Shown: positions 34,027 through 46,683 of the stretch, piece by piece
How positions within the stretch are numbered: the stretch's first letter is position 1
Layout of the letters: each line of letters begins with the position of its first letter
NCBI GenBank assembly: GCA_030770545.1
Contig: CM061096.1
Coordinates: 13,373,501-13,437,500 of the forward strand
Reading direction: 5' to 3'
DNA from: Macropodus opercularis
Lineage: Eukaryota; Chordata; Actinopteri; Anabantiformes; Osphronemidae
Length of the DNA: 64,000 bases
Notes under the pieces: model-generated
The model's input: the letters and a program-made list of their open reading frames with translations, nothing else
What the model was told of the DNA's origin: nothing
The model's database searches: none
Made by a program: the position numbers and the translations under genes

Positions 34027-35547
34027 CTACCACCAGCGGTAGTGGGCGTATGCTCTGTTGGACTCAGCCATCTTGTGAAGTTCATATTTCTTCTTGATAA
34101 CGTTGCCCTCCTTGATGGAGGCTGCCAACAGTTCCTGAGAAAGTTTTTCATACATGTGAGTACGTCTGTGTTTGTTGTCTCTGCACTCAGTGATCATCCA
34201 TTTCATGGCAAGGAAGCGACGTCTGTTCTCCGTAAGAGGGATGGGAACCTGGGAGGACAATACTGTTAGTTAGTTGTCTTGTGTTTGTTTTTTGAACTCA
34301 TGCAGTCATCACAACTTTGCTGTAAATCAAAAGAGCACTGATCTGCTTCACCTGATAAAACTTTCCTCCCTTCTGAATGCTGGCCAGGCCAACCACAGGT
34401 TTACAATTTTCCAGAGCTTGGTGAAAGACCATGTAGGGGTTACATTCAATCTCTTCCTTCTTCCCCTCTGGAGCTTTATGGTATTTTTCTACCTGTTTTC
34501 TCTTTATGTTTTCCAGGGTCTGTTAAAACAGGGTTGGCAACAATGGATACAGGTGATCCTCCAATGGGTATGTTATCCGTCCACCAAATCTGTGAATGTG
34601 TTTTGAAGGTCTGTACTGTCTTACTTGTGTCATGATCTCTCTGGCCAGAATCTTGTTTCCATGTTGCATCATCATATTGATAAATTTACTGGAAAGCAAA
34701 GAGGAGGAATACAAAGCATTAAATTAACTAATACCATAAGTATAAGTAAGTATTCCCTTGGTGCAGTGATCGAAAATGCCAGTTCTACCTGATGACGGGG
34801 TCACTGTAAACAGAACTGGTGACTCCACTGGTTGCAGCTTTAATCGGTCTGAGTGTTTTGAGCTCCTGCTGCGCCTTCTCCTCGTCAGTCAGTTCTGCCT
34901 CTGGTCTGTTGTATGCCTCCTTCCTGACCTCCGGCTCCAGATAGTACGGGTTGTACCTGCTCCATCTCACCAGGAACACTCTGCAAATAGAGCCCATATG
35001 GTTTCATAAAATAATGTATGTGCGTGTGTTTGCCTGTCAAAGCACATGGCAGTTCTTGTTCCATAGCTTGTATTTTGTACTTATGTTAGTTTTAAATCTT
35101 TCTAAGAATATTCCGTTTATCTGTAATTAACATCATTTTAAGTTGAGCAGATTCAACCAAATTCTTGGTTGTGTGTGATACTGATATTAAAGCATTCATA
35201 GACATAACCTTGTATTATATGTTTGTTTTTTAATTTACGTTTTGCATTTTAAGGGCTAACAAACAATGAAAAGAAAACGCTGCACGTTTACCTTGCAGAA
35301 GACAATTTGATGTGTTTCATTAGACATACATGGGTAAATAATAACTGATTATTATTACCTAAAGCTCCTTAACCACGCAGCGTGAGATTATACTGGTATT
35401 TAAACGTTGAGTAGCATGAAACCCATATATAGTGATATATAATTCATAGCTAACACCACCGTTACTGTTTATACCTTCATATATTTATATAAGTTTGAAT
35501 TACCTTGGTGTCCAAGGTTTTAACAATCCAGAGAAGGTGGCAGCCAT
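34027..35547 (-). CDS. mrps7: Mitochondrial small-subunit ribosomal protein uS7m (MRPS7)
   Basis: uS7 family protein of the mitoribosome, which organises the 3' domain of the small-subunit rRNA. Minus-strand exons 35504-35547, 34789-34980, 34625-34688, 34352-34519 and 34027-34248 join in frame to 229 aa (human 242). N-terminus MAATFSGLLKPWTPR fits a short mitochondrial import sequence. The conserved core includes KFINMMMQHGNKILAREIM, NPYMVFHQALENCKP, GGKFYQVPIPL and RRFLAMKWMITECRD. The C-terminus AESNRAYAHYRWW is the uS7m signature end. It diverges from gga3: the start codons lie only about 230 bp apart. Confidence 0.96.
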
Positions 35548-35777
35548 CTTGGCAATGTGAGCGTCTGTCAGGACCCCGGGTCAGTACGTCCTAAAGGTGC
35601 CTTCATGAAAAAAAATAACAAAGCTGTGTCTGCTTCGGTGCAGTTTTAATTCCACAAACCAATAACACTGTTTAAAATCACATATTAATATTAATATTAT
35701 TTTGGAAACGATTATACACAATGATTGTGAATTCTCGCTGACACGCGTCGATGACGTCACGCGATGTTTTTAGTGCT
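35548..35777. promoter_or_regulatory. Bidirectional mrps7 / gga3 promoter with a CRE
   Basis: Only 230 bp separate the divergent mrps7 and gga3 start codons. A perfect cAMP-response palindrome, TGACGTCA, lies at 35752-35759, about 19 bp upstream of the gga3 ATG. CREB/ATF binding is the known reading of this site; occupancy is inferred. CpG-rich bases flank it. Confidence 0.65.
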
Positions 35778-38700
35778 ATGGCGTACCAGGAAGGGGAGTC
35801 GCTTGAATCCTGGCTCAGTGAGTGATTAATCCAATTTTATGAATTAAACAATGGCGTAAATTCGTTAGAAACAACGCCGTGCGTCACATGGCGGTGAATT
35901 AATCCGCGCAGATGTTGTCATGGCGCTTATCAGGTGTGTGTCTGCATCAGAGGCAGGCTGGGTGGAGAGGCTGAAGCAGTGATGGCTCAGACGCGCAGCT
36001 CCACTGGCTCTTCTGTAGCTCAGCAGCCTGTGCAGAAAGATATTTGTCTGTATGAATGGATGAGCTGCACTGTAAATGCAGGGGCCGTCATTTCAGTGGG
36101 TTTTGCTTAATAAGCCTGAGGGAGTAGTAGGTATCATTATTGTTATTTTGGTGGTGCTGTGATCTCTGGCATTCGTTCCCCATTTAGATGTGTTTCCCCT
36201 TTAGCGTCCTTAAACTGAACTAAGCCTGATGTGACACAGACTTTCAGACAGGGAAATCATATGAAATATGTGTGTATGTGAATATTTGTCTAAAGAGAAC
36301 AGCCCAACAAAGCATCTTAGTTCCAGATTTTGGAAAACACGTACAGAAGTAAACAGATATGCTAGTAAATGCTTTTGTCTGACAGATAAAGCCACTCATC
36401 CGACAAACAGGCAGGAGGACTGGGAGTATATTATAGGCTTCTGTGATCAGATCAACAAGGAACTTGAAGGGTATGTCTGTGAAAAACTCAGTATATTTCT
36501 TGAAAATAAACGCAAGCAAAGTTTTTAAATCTGAAATGTACTCCTGCAGCCCTCAGATAGCTGTAACCCTGCTTGTCCACAAAATCCACTCTCCACAAGA
36601 ATGGGAAGCCCTTCAGGCTCTGACAGTAAGACATGCTCAACATGCACCTTTTCCTATTGAATCAAATACTTTAGCTTAAAATTGATGATTTTGTGCGCAG
36701 GTATTGGAGGCATGTATGAAGAACTGTGGGAGGAGGTTTCATAATGAAGTTGGAAAATACAGATTTTTAAACGAGCTGATTAAAATTGTGTCTCCAAAGG
36801 TGGGTGATTTCCAAATACTGTTTGTTTATAATGTTTTTAAAAGCTTACTAATTTTAATCAACTTTTATTGGCAGTACTTGGGTGACAGTGCACCTGAGAA
36901 GGTGAAGATGAAGATTGTAGAGATGCTTTACAGCTGGACGATTGCATTTCCTAACGAGGTCAAGATCAGTGAAGCCTACCAGACGCTGAAAAGACAAGGT
37001 GGATAAAACATATCTATCTGGCTTTTCCTCATCAGAGCACATGTATTAATCTAGTTCTCATTGTTATCATCAGGCCTTGTAACACGTGACCCAGAATTAC
37101 CCTTGGACAGAACTTTGATTCCCTCTCCTCCGACAAGACCGAAACATCCCGTATTTGAAAATGAGGACATGGGCAAAGTGAGTGATCAGAAGGAAACATA
37201 ACCTGCTCTCTTTTTTGACCTGTTCCTATAATTGTGTCTAAAACATTTAGCCAAACAAAGCACAGGCTCCTCATTACTGAATAAATTTAATGCATTCCTA
37301 CTTTCACTGCTGCCAGTTGTCTTTTAAGTATCTCTTTTTTTTTGTCTGTTTAGCTTCTGGCTGAGCTTCTTCGAAGTAAAAACCCTGAAGACCTCCAGGA
37401 AGCCAACAGATTGATCAAAAACATGGTGAAAGAGGTGACGTTCAGCTTTAAAATGTATCTACAAGCTAATATGGCTGATGTTTAGCCTGCAAACTATTAA
37501 CTGACTTAAACCTTTTTGTTTGGTTGTTTTTTTTTTGTCAGGATGAGGCACGAGTGCAGAAGGTCACAAAGCGAATGCTCACGCTGGAGGAAGTGAACAT
37601 TAATGTTAAGTTGCTGACAGAGATGCTGTCCCACTACAATAAAGACAGCTCCACTGACTCAGACAAGGAGATCATTAAGGTTTGTGTCACTCTCATGATC
37701 CCATGGTCAAAGTCACTGGTACACAGGTAATAAATCCAATCAAAGTAGCTGTGAAAGTCAAAATGTTGAACTTGTAGATTCTCACAACAGCAGTACATCC
37801 GTTGGTGTCCTGCTCCTTTCAGACTGTATAGGCTCTGCTTTGTCTTGCTCACCAGGAGCTGTATGAGCGGTGTGACAAGCTGAGGCGTGCAGCTTACAAA
37901 ATGGCCACAGAGACAGAGGACAATGACACCAGTTTAGGTTAGTTAGCTTGGTATTTCTCCGGCGTAGAGGGCCCCTGCTCACATGCATCATCATTTGATT
38001 GTGTGTAATCTGATCTACGGATCTGATCGTTGACTACTCAGGTGACATCCTGCAGGCCAGCGATGACCTGTCAAGAGTCATTAACTCCTATAAGAAGATA
38101 GTTGAGGGGCAGCCCATCAATGGCGACAGTGAAGAGCCTCGATCGACAGGTGTTCCCAGTGAGAGTGGTGAGAGATGGTTTGTGACTATGCAGGTTTTTG
38201 ATTTGAACATAAAAGTCGTCGCTTTCATTTTGCTTGTGTGGTTATTTCACCGGATGCTGTGAATCTTCCTCTACTTCATTCTGCAGAGATCACAGATACG
38301 CTGATCGACCTTGCCGGCCTTGACACGAGCCCCCCTCAACCTGCTGCCCCTCCACCCCACTCCTTGAGTCCTGGCTCCACCGGTCTTATAGCTTCTGTTA
38401 TACCTGTGCTGCCTCCTCCTCCCAAGCGCCAGGCAGGCTCACACGGCAGTCAGAGCAGCAGCCCGAGTCACCCCCCTCTCGACAAGGCGTCTGCTTCTCT
38501 CTCTCTCCTCGATGACGAGCTGCTGTGCCTAGGTATTCTCACTGTGAGGTATCTGGTTAAATGAACAGTTCACGGGAGATGTGCTTTGACTCTCACAATC
38601 TCTTACTATAATGTGTGGGTTTCACTGTGTGGTGTGTTGAAATGCTTTTGGTCTATGCTAAAAAGTCTTGAAAACTTTGCTTGTTGCAGAACTAAATGAC

Positions 38701-40135
38701 CCTGTTACCTCTCTGAGCAGCCAAACAAAACCCAAATTAAACGAAGTGTCCAAACAGTGGACCTCCTTGCAGGTATATCACTAATTATCACTAATGCAGG
38801 TATATAACTATGACGAAGTGTTCTTAATGTCGTCTCCATTTTTTCATCTGCAGGCTCCTCCAAGTATGAATATGTTCAGCAATATAGCTTGTTCGGGACC
38901 AGTGGTACCTCCGGCAGAACCGTCTGCAAACACACATAGTCTCCAGAACCTCCAAGACCTGGCCATGTTGGGCTTTTCAGATAGGAACAGGTGCAGTTCT
39001 GTGTTTTCCTGTGGGAAATGAACATAGCGCAGCTGATACCCCATGTAATAACGTGGTGATTAATCACTAGGTAAAGCTGCTAAAGACCTATGGTTAATTA
39101 ATCTCACCAGTGGCATCTTCATGTCAAATTTCATTTTCAGTCTGTCCAGCCAGATGACAGCCAGAGGAAGAAACTTTGGTGTAACTCCTGTAGCTGCTCC
39201 TTCCCTTGTATCAGGGCAAAGCTCTATCTCCTCAGCCCCTGTTCCCCAGACGTCCTTGCCAAGTTCTCCTGCTCTGTTCCATCCTAAGACCCAAAGCCTG
39301 GGCTCAGCCCCAGGCAGCCCATTGTTCCGCTCTATGTCCCCCTGTCACCCTCCTCTTCAGGGCAGCCCAGCCAGATTCCCAGACGTCTCTCTTAGCCACG
39401 TGCACGTTCCTCTGGAGGCCATCAGACCAAGTAAGAGCGGGATGAAGGTGAGAAAGGTTCATCTGTTAATGTAGCAACAGTTATTACAAAAAACACTGTG
39501 TCTCTCCTTCTGTCAGGCAAAGTGCTGCCGGTGACGGCTTATGATAAGGATGGTGTTCGTGTGCTGCTCAACTTTGCTTCTGACTGCCCCCCTGGCAGAC
39601 CTGACGTGCTTGTAATGGTGGTGTCCATGCTCAATACAGCGCCGCTGGCTGTTCATAGTGTGATACTGCAAGTGGCTGTGCCCAAGGTGGAGACACATCT
39701 GTTGATTTATTTTTATATGTTCTATTGGTTGTCTTTATGTGGCAGATCAGTTTCATTATTTCTTTTCACGGAAGCACAGCAACGGATTATTAAAAATAAT
39801 ATGCTGACTTCTCTTCTCATCCAGTCAATGAAGGTGAAATTACAGCCTCCATCAGGAAGTGAACTAGCACCATTCAACCCCATCCTACCCCCAGCCTCCA
39901 TTACACAGATCATGTTGCTGGCTAATCCAGCAAAGGTAGGTGATGCGTAGGCAACAGATCAACGACAAAGAGCTACAACTGAAGACAGAAACGTTTGCTA
40001 AAGGATTTCTGTGTCTTTTCACAGGAGAAGGTGCGTCTACGGTACAAACTGTCTTTCACACTTGGAGAGCGTCTGTGCAATGAGGTTGGAGAGGTAGACC
40101 AGTTCCCCCCACCTGAGATGTGGGGTTGTCTATAG
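35778..40135 (+). CDS. gga3: ADP-ribosylation-factor-binding protein GGA3
   Basis: Monomeric clathrin adaptor of the trans-Golgi network that sorts acidic-dileucine cargo to endosomes. Seventeen exons join in frame to 700 aa (human 723): 35778-35817, 36386-36470, 36550-36625, 36701-36799, 36875-36998, 37074-37177, 37354-37434, 37542-37679, 37856-37937, 38042-38167, 38287-38532, 38690-38772, 38854-38990, 39141-39430, 39517-39686, 39825-39935, 40025-40135. Order: VHS domain (residues 1 to about 145, LEACMKNCGRRFHNEVGKY), GAT domain (about 175-310, NPEDLQEANRLIKNMVKEDEA), Pro/Ser-rich hinge with a clathrin-box-like LIDLAGLD and an internal acidic dileucine DDELLCLG, and the gamma-ear GAE domain (about 570-700, LPVTAYDKDG, RPDVLVMVVSMLNTAPL). 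Start MAYQEGESLESWL matches the family. AATAAA is at 41167-41172. The hinge is the most divergent part, as usual. Confidence 0.95.
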
Positions 40136-41306
40136 CAGCGAGCAGGACTAATACCCCTCAGCAGTCTCAGGCTACTCCCAGAGAGAGGACCCCCATCCTA
40201 ATATTTGTCTTAACACATACTAAAGGATTTGTTTATGCAGAGAATGCTAACAAAGTGAAGATTTCCACTGGTAGGTGAGACAAGCTGAGTAAGATAAATA
40301 TCTAAATGGATTTTTATTAAACTAGACTTGAATGTACTGTAATTAATGCATTAGAACAGTTTCTCTGAAATGTTGCATTGCAGCATTACAAATATTTAAA
40401 AGAACATAATGTCTGTCAGCAGAGCCAAGAGATAAACACTGGACTTTTATTTATTCCTTTGGCTGAAGACATAAGATAAGCAGAGCTCTGAACATCGTAT
40501 TTAGTGTTTCTTTCTTACTAAGCAGCTGTTGGTAACATGTATTTCTGCAATAAGATATGGAAAGAAATGTTATTCACATATTTATTACACAACTATTTTA
40601 CCAGTCAAGTTAATTAAAACTTAATTTATAATGATCTAACCAAAAATTGAGCTTTGAAGGCAAAGTGAAGCAACAAGACAGTCCAACACTGGATTTATTC
40701 TCCTTAAGATGTTCAAATCTCATCTTTGATGGTAAATGATAATGTAGACCGTCAACAGTATTTGCATTTGAGGCGATGGGTATCTGCATTTTATTTATTC
40801 TCCTACCAGTCCACGTTGGGAGCAGTTTGTCATTCATTATTTTACCTCAGTGCATCACTGAATCTTGAAAATGTGAACTGAAAAACCTGAATATAACTTT
40901 GATAACTTGAAGGACCACTCAGTCACCTGGCAGACACCTGCAGCAGTGGGACGGAGTGGAACTGGGCTGAGAGTATGTTTTTATAAATCAGTCCACCCGA
41001 TTGTCCCTTTGGTCTGTCAGTTGTCAGCTTATCGCATATGGGACCTACTCAGTTTATTGTACATAGTAATGTACAGCGGTTGTAACGTATTGTCTTAACG
41101 TGATGTGTGGATTTTTGGAGTGTTAGGTCTGTACATACTGTATGATGTGTACATCTGCATGAAAAAAATAAAGATTTCCTCCATCAGACTCAGAAAATGT
41201 AATTTCAAAACAATGTACGTCATGAAAAGTTTTATTATCAAAGAGCACATTTTGGATTACATGAAGTTTATATACAGTACAAAATGCATAGGAAGAATGT
41301 AACCAT

Positions 41307-44300
41307 TCATGATTCCACAGTTCCCTCTTTGACTATAGCCATGGCCAGATTCCGGGCCAGAGCAAGTCTCAGGAGATCCACTTTGGTCATCTCGATGTCT
41401 TCCTCCTAGAGTAATGCAGTTGGAGTTGATTATATGCTTCACACTAAGAAATCAGCTGGACAGGACAACAACTTCTGCTGCAAAGGCTGTGATTCATACC
41501 TGCATGGTCCTGTCTGTGCCAGGAGCCGTGTTGTTCAGTGAGGAGGTGAGCTCTTCTAAACAGAACATGAGCTCATGGGTTTGGTCTGCTGAGAAGATCA
41601 CCTGAAAATACAACAGCCTTTAATTAATACACTGCACAGAGCAGGGCTGTTTCTACTTCCTACAAGTCTGTCTAGTATCATTTTAGATCCAAAGACTTTT
41701 AAGAAATAACTATAACTAAAGTTTCTCTACAAAAATAACCAAAACTACAGTAAACAGATAGTTTAGTGGTGACTGACCTCTTTCTGTTCCAGCAGTGGCA
41801 AGGCATCTGTCAGCAGAGTCATCCAGAAGGTCCGGGGGGCGATCTTGGCAGTCATGAGGGAGAGGAGCAGCTTTGCTGCATCCCTGAAGCGCTTCTCCCC
41901 GTACAACTTGTGGAACTCACGGTACTTTCCTATGAATAAACAGAAAAAAAAAATTCAGGCTGCACTGCATAGCTGCAAATCAATTTTCTCTGAATTCCCA
42001 AGTTTGCCAAGATGTCCAACAGGTGTCGAGGGAGACAGACAGAGATGCAGCAGGTCATTCACCCTGAACACTGAAGTAAATTTGACTTGCTGACATGTTT
42101 CATGACCAATTTATTGAGAAAAGCAGGAAACTGCAAACAATGCAATTGGGGCAGTGTGTTTTTTTCATGTAAGTATGTCTCTGTGTGTCCACATCTTTGC
42201 TGTTGTTGAATGTCACCTCACTTATATGTATGGACTGAGTGATAGTAATGAAGTGTGTTGTGTGAGATCCTCATTCATACCAAGGAAAGTGAGCCTGTCG
42301 CTGAGCAGCATTGCTGGACCCAAGTTGTCTATTAAGTCAAGATCAGAAAATGTCCCTCTGGCGCAGTAATCCTGTAAGAACCTGAGCAACATACACACAT
42401 ATTACATCACCTGGGAATAATAGACCTCACAACGCAATGCTTTCCCACAGAGCTGTAATTCATCTGAGAGGCCAAACAGAATACACTGCTTGATTTGTTC
42501 AGAATTCAACAACGTAATTTAGCAAGCAGCTGACATGTACCCAGGAGAACCTGTTTTATATAATTAAAAACAAAATCAAGAAACCAACCTCTCTGATATT
42601 AGGGTGGCAAATGCAGCATCTTTAGCCCTGATACTCCAAGAGAGAGCAGATCCCAATCGGTTGTTCCGCAGAGCCCGCATAGCCATGATTTTACAGATAC
42701 TCCGCACTGGGTGAGGAGAAGAAAATAGAGCTTAAAGTCTCTGATGTGTTGGAAAAACAGGAGGTGACTAAACTGTTATGTTTGCATCTCTGTAACACAG
42801 GTTCAGACAGCGAAACACTACCTTGCTCTGACATCTGCCTCTTCTCACAGATTCTGAGCACCTTCAGGGCTTTGTGCTCTGTGTCTAAAGGAACACGTTC
42901 AATCTGAAGCTCCAGGTAAACACGTCCAAATTCTGGGCAGTGGTCAAAGTAATCCACGGCCAACTGCCACAGGCTTAACATAAACACACGCAGTATTATT
43001 ATACCAGAAGAGACGTTATGTTCCACAGTGATGGATTATTTGTGTAAATCTGAAATGGTAATAGAACTGTATGTATAATTATGAAACAGTAGGAAACAAT
43101 ACCTGTGATGAGTAAAGAGTCCAGATGCATATTCCAACAAGAGAAACTCTCTCAAGTTGGAGCCAAAGCTGTGCACAAAAGAAAGTTGGCTGAACACATG
43201 CTTTTCTTGTTCTAGTGTATGTGAATACCAACACCACCAGAGTATCCACAGTACTTACTGTAGATTGTGAGACTGGAGGAGGTTGCAGTGATCCAGGAGA
43301 TCTGTCAAATGGGCTACAAACCACCAGTTGTTGAGTGCAATGCTGGTGGCACACATGGTGGAGAAACATTAATTAAAGAGGATTCTGAGGGTGTAGGGAC
43401 ATGTGGTGTAGCTGTGTATTCCTTTGTGCTACCTGCAATCTTTGATGACCTGATGAATGTCAAACTCAAAGGCAGCCAGTAGGATGTTGTCCAGGGGCTC
43501 GGGTACACTCCTCGAGTCCAAAAACATGGTCATGCACGACTGCAAAATTTGTACATACACATGCACCCAGTGAACGACATGAGTATAGTGGCAGTGATTC
43601 TGAATTCTGAGTGCTGCCAAGTGCAGGGTACCTGTGCATAGTAATGTAACTCTGTGGGTTTCACTGTGGGGTGGCAGAAAAGCAGTCTAGTCACCAGGAA
43701 ATGATACCAGGTGCTGAGCAGGTCCTTGTGCTCTAACAGAGTGTCTTCATCCCCAACTAGGATCTAAGATTGCATTAAAGGTTTTATTTTAATTTACAGT
43801 GCCATAAGGTCAATACTACACATGCTAGGTCACAGTTTTCACTGCAAAGTCACTAACCTTGCAGATGAGCTCCAGGTGCTGGTTACTGGCAAAAGAGTTG
43901 TCTTGAAGACAGCGATCCACCTCGTCGTGCCAGTGCCGCCATTTCACCTCAAATTCCGTAAGCGTCTGGGTACCACCAGGCTGATGGTTCATTATGGAAC
44001 ATTCAGAAATAAAGGCCACCAAATGTTTGTTTATTTTTAGATTATGCTAAAAGCTTCACAAAGTTAAATATCTTTTAAGATGCATTGGAATCTCACATTG
44101 TAGAAGGGCATCTTGCTGAGCAGAGAGTCCATCAGCTTGTACGTATTTCTGGCAGCAGGCTGTAGAGTGGCCTGTTTTAAAAGCATCTGTCTGGCTTCTT
44201 CCAGTCTTCCCTGCAACACATAACTCACCACCTGTACGGAGCAGACAAAACATGGTATATGTTGGCTAATGGGAACACCAAGTGCAAATAAAATGTATGT

Positions 44301-45752
44301 ATGTGCTGAACCTACCACATTCCAGTAGTCGTGGTGCTCAGCAGGACTTTCACTTTGCAGCACCTCTCTGGCCTTCTCATCCACATCAGCTTTGTGTAAC
44401 CTCACCCAGTCCAGAAGGTGAAGCAACAAGATGCCCGCTAAGAAAACATGCATGTGCACACACAGTTGATCTGTTACTATCTGTGCTTTCATAATCTCAA
44501 AACAAAGGTATAAAATGTATCTCTAAGAGACAATGTGGAGGTTAACAAGAAGAAAAAGAAATCCTAACCATGGGCAACATCGATGAAGAGCACTTCACAC
44601 AGATTCCAAATCAGCTCTATGGCCAATAGTATCGAAACCTGTCACAAAAACAGTAGTTAGGATAGAGTCTGTGAAAATTAAAGCAAACTGCAGACCAGTA
44701 AGTACATTGGTTTACTCTGCATACTGTGGTACACCAGCATAAACAAATATATACCTGATTTCCATACTGTGTGGCCATTTCTGCATCTTTTGTAGAAACT
44801 GCAGACAAAAGACAATATGGCTTTCATGTTACTGCAATTAATCACACTGAAGATTTGAATTTCTGCATTTGTAAATAAAATCTTAACCTGCAGCTTGCTG
44901 TAGTTCTTCCATGCAGGCCCGTATTACAGATCTGTAATTTTTACTGATGCTGACAAACCTAAGGCAGAAGACAAAGACAAATCATGACATGCAAACATTT
45001 CTTATTTTCTTATTTGGATGAGGTCACGTGGTCTTACTGGGATTTTTTGTTTTTGCTTGGGAGGTCATCTCTAATTGTTTGCAGGCCAACAAAGATGTGA
45101 TGCGATTCATTGAAGAGCTTGCGTAAAATAGGGGAATATATGTCTTCATCTTTCCTGACCTCATGGATGACGGCGCTACATGATCCTTTAACACCTGACA
45201 TTTAAGAACATAAAGAAGAATGTGAGAACGTGGGATATGAGCAAGTAAGAAGGTGGTGTATTAGTCTTTACACGTACCTGATGTTTTGTACAGCGTCTCA
45301 TATAAAAGGATATCACCAGGGCCCCAAGCAAATCCCAAATGCTTCCCATCACTGGTTGCAGGAATATTCTGCATTTAAGTAAACATAGCAGAAAACAAAT
45401 ATGTTGATGTGACTCCCCCACGACTGGACGTTTGGTGGTTGTCACTGTCAGTATTTAAGTCAAACACCCCGAATATTAGCTACATAACGTTAGCATCCTT
45501 TTAAACACATTTTGTGCGATCGACAAATCATGATACCCAACATAATCTTACTAGTACTTTAGTATATTTTGATTGTGTTGGCAGTTTCAGATACTCGTTA
45601 TGATATGTTTTGTGTCAGATACAATAAATTAGATAAGTTGTTGAGCTCCAGTTAGCTTAATAGCAATGCCAACGAGATAAACTTTATCAAGGGAGAAAAC
45701 TAAGCTCACGGTTACGTACCGTGACAGCTGGCTCAACGTCTACCTCCTCCAT
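41307..45752 (-). CDS. nup85: Nucleoporin NUP85 (Y-complex)
   Basis: Scaffold nucleoporin of the NUP107-160 (Y) complex of nuclear pores and kinetochores. Nineteen minus-strand exons join in frame to 652 aa (human 656): 45720-45752, 45278-45368, 45038-45194, 44888-44958, 44755-44798, 44569-44638, 44316-44437, 44097-44231, 43858-43980, 43632-43763, 43433-43539, 43259-43342, 43103-43168, 42822-42973, 42589-42706, 42281-42381, 41778-41929, 41500-41601, 41307-41405. It is alpha-helical throughout. Recognised segments: MEEVDVEPAVT at the start, ILRKLFNESHHIFVGLQ, KNYRSVIRACMEEL, LLLHLLDWVRLH, PEPLDNILLAAFEFDIHQVI, KALKVLRICEKRQM and ARNLAMAIVKEGTVES at the end. Its 3' end nearly touches that of gga3: a minus-strand AATAAA (TTTATT at 41231-41236) lies only about 60 bp from the gga3 signal. 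Confidence 0.95.
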
Positions 45753-45892
45753 CATTGATATACAGTGTTATCAAAATGATAAAATACAAAACTATTAAAT
45801 ATTCGGCTATAAACACTTGAGCTACATGAACTACAGCTGCCGTGCTGAGTACGCGCCTCACATTCAGTCGAAAGTCCTCGGCGCGCGTGTGA

Positions 45893-45900
45893 TGACGTCA
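45893..45900. promoter_or_regulatory. nup85: CRE palindrome upstream of nup85
   Basis: Perfect TGACGTCA about 140 bp upstream of the nup85 start codon, beside a CG-rich stretch (GGCGCGCG). It is likely a CREB/ATF site in the nup85 promoter. It is the second such palindrome in this window next to a housekeeping promoter. Confidence 0.6.
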
Positions 45901-46608
45901 CAGAAGGCTTGTCTGAAAGCCTGCTCAATTCTCTGAGAGCTGCCCATTCTTTCGCCTGTTTTTCCATCGGCTAGTTTATGTAAAGCATGTGGGGTAGTTC
46001 TAAGACGTACTTGGATAAGTAACTACAAAAATGAAATAAGCACAGACGAACAAAAGGTGTAAAGTTGGGGAAAATAAGTATAAATAAATAACTATGAATT
46101 ATCAAAATATTGTATTTTTTCTCTCTTCGTTACTTTTGCAAAAAAATAACACATCTAGTTGATGTGTGTTGTTTTTGTATGCTCAAGGTAATGCAACTAT
46201 ACGCCTATTTTAAATTGTAACTTAGTTTTAGTCCATATTATTCATTAAATAGAAAACAAGATGGCCGCTGGCATTTAGAGGGTTAAAGGAAAACAAAAGT
46301 GGAAATACTATAGTTCTCGCATTTATAATGTACTTTACGCTGATTATAATCGTAATCGACCCGCAATCAGAGGTCATAAAAGACGATAAAGGGCATATCA
46401 TGCCATAATTGTCGTTCTAAACCTAGCAACAAAAGAAAAAACATCGCCGTGCGCGTGCATGTGTTCCTGTATACCACTTTAACGCGCATTGGGACTCTCC
46501 CGCCCATGCCCAGATCGATGTTTCATCCTCGTGACTGTAAGGAGCCAGTCACTAGCCGGTGCAGTGGACGCGCAATGGCACGAGGTCGCGCACGTTCGGT
46601 TAGAGTAA

Positions 46609-46640
46609 TATAAACGAGAACGAGTACGTGCGCGTACTCG
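46609..46640 (+). promoter_or_regulatory. TATA-like box and perfect hairpin before the SUMO gene
   Basis: TATAAA at 46609-46614 stands 75 bp before the start codon. Just downstream, 46621-46640 is an inverted repeat with 8-bp arms CGAGTACG and CGTACTCG and a 4-base TGCG loop. Transcription would be expected to start around 46640, so the palindrome lies at or next to the start site. Confidence 0.45.
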
Positions 46641-46683
46641 AATTCTTTGTGTGGCAGCATAGAGAAGCGCCAAAAGAGTGACC

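Noticed and set aside
33781..34269. 162-codon plus frame
   Set aside because: Antisense shadow of the last mrps7 exon (34027-34248), whose minus-strand protein is clearly conserved.
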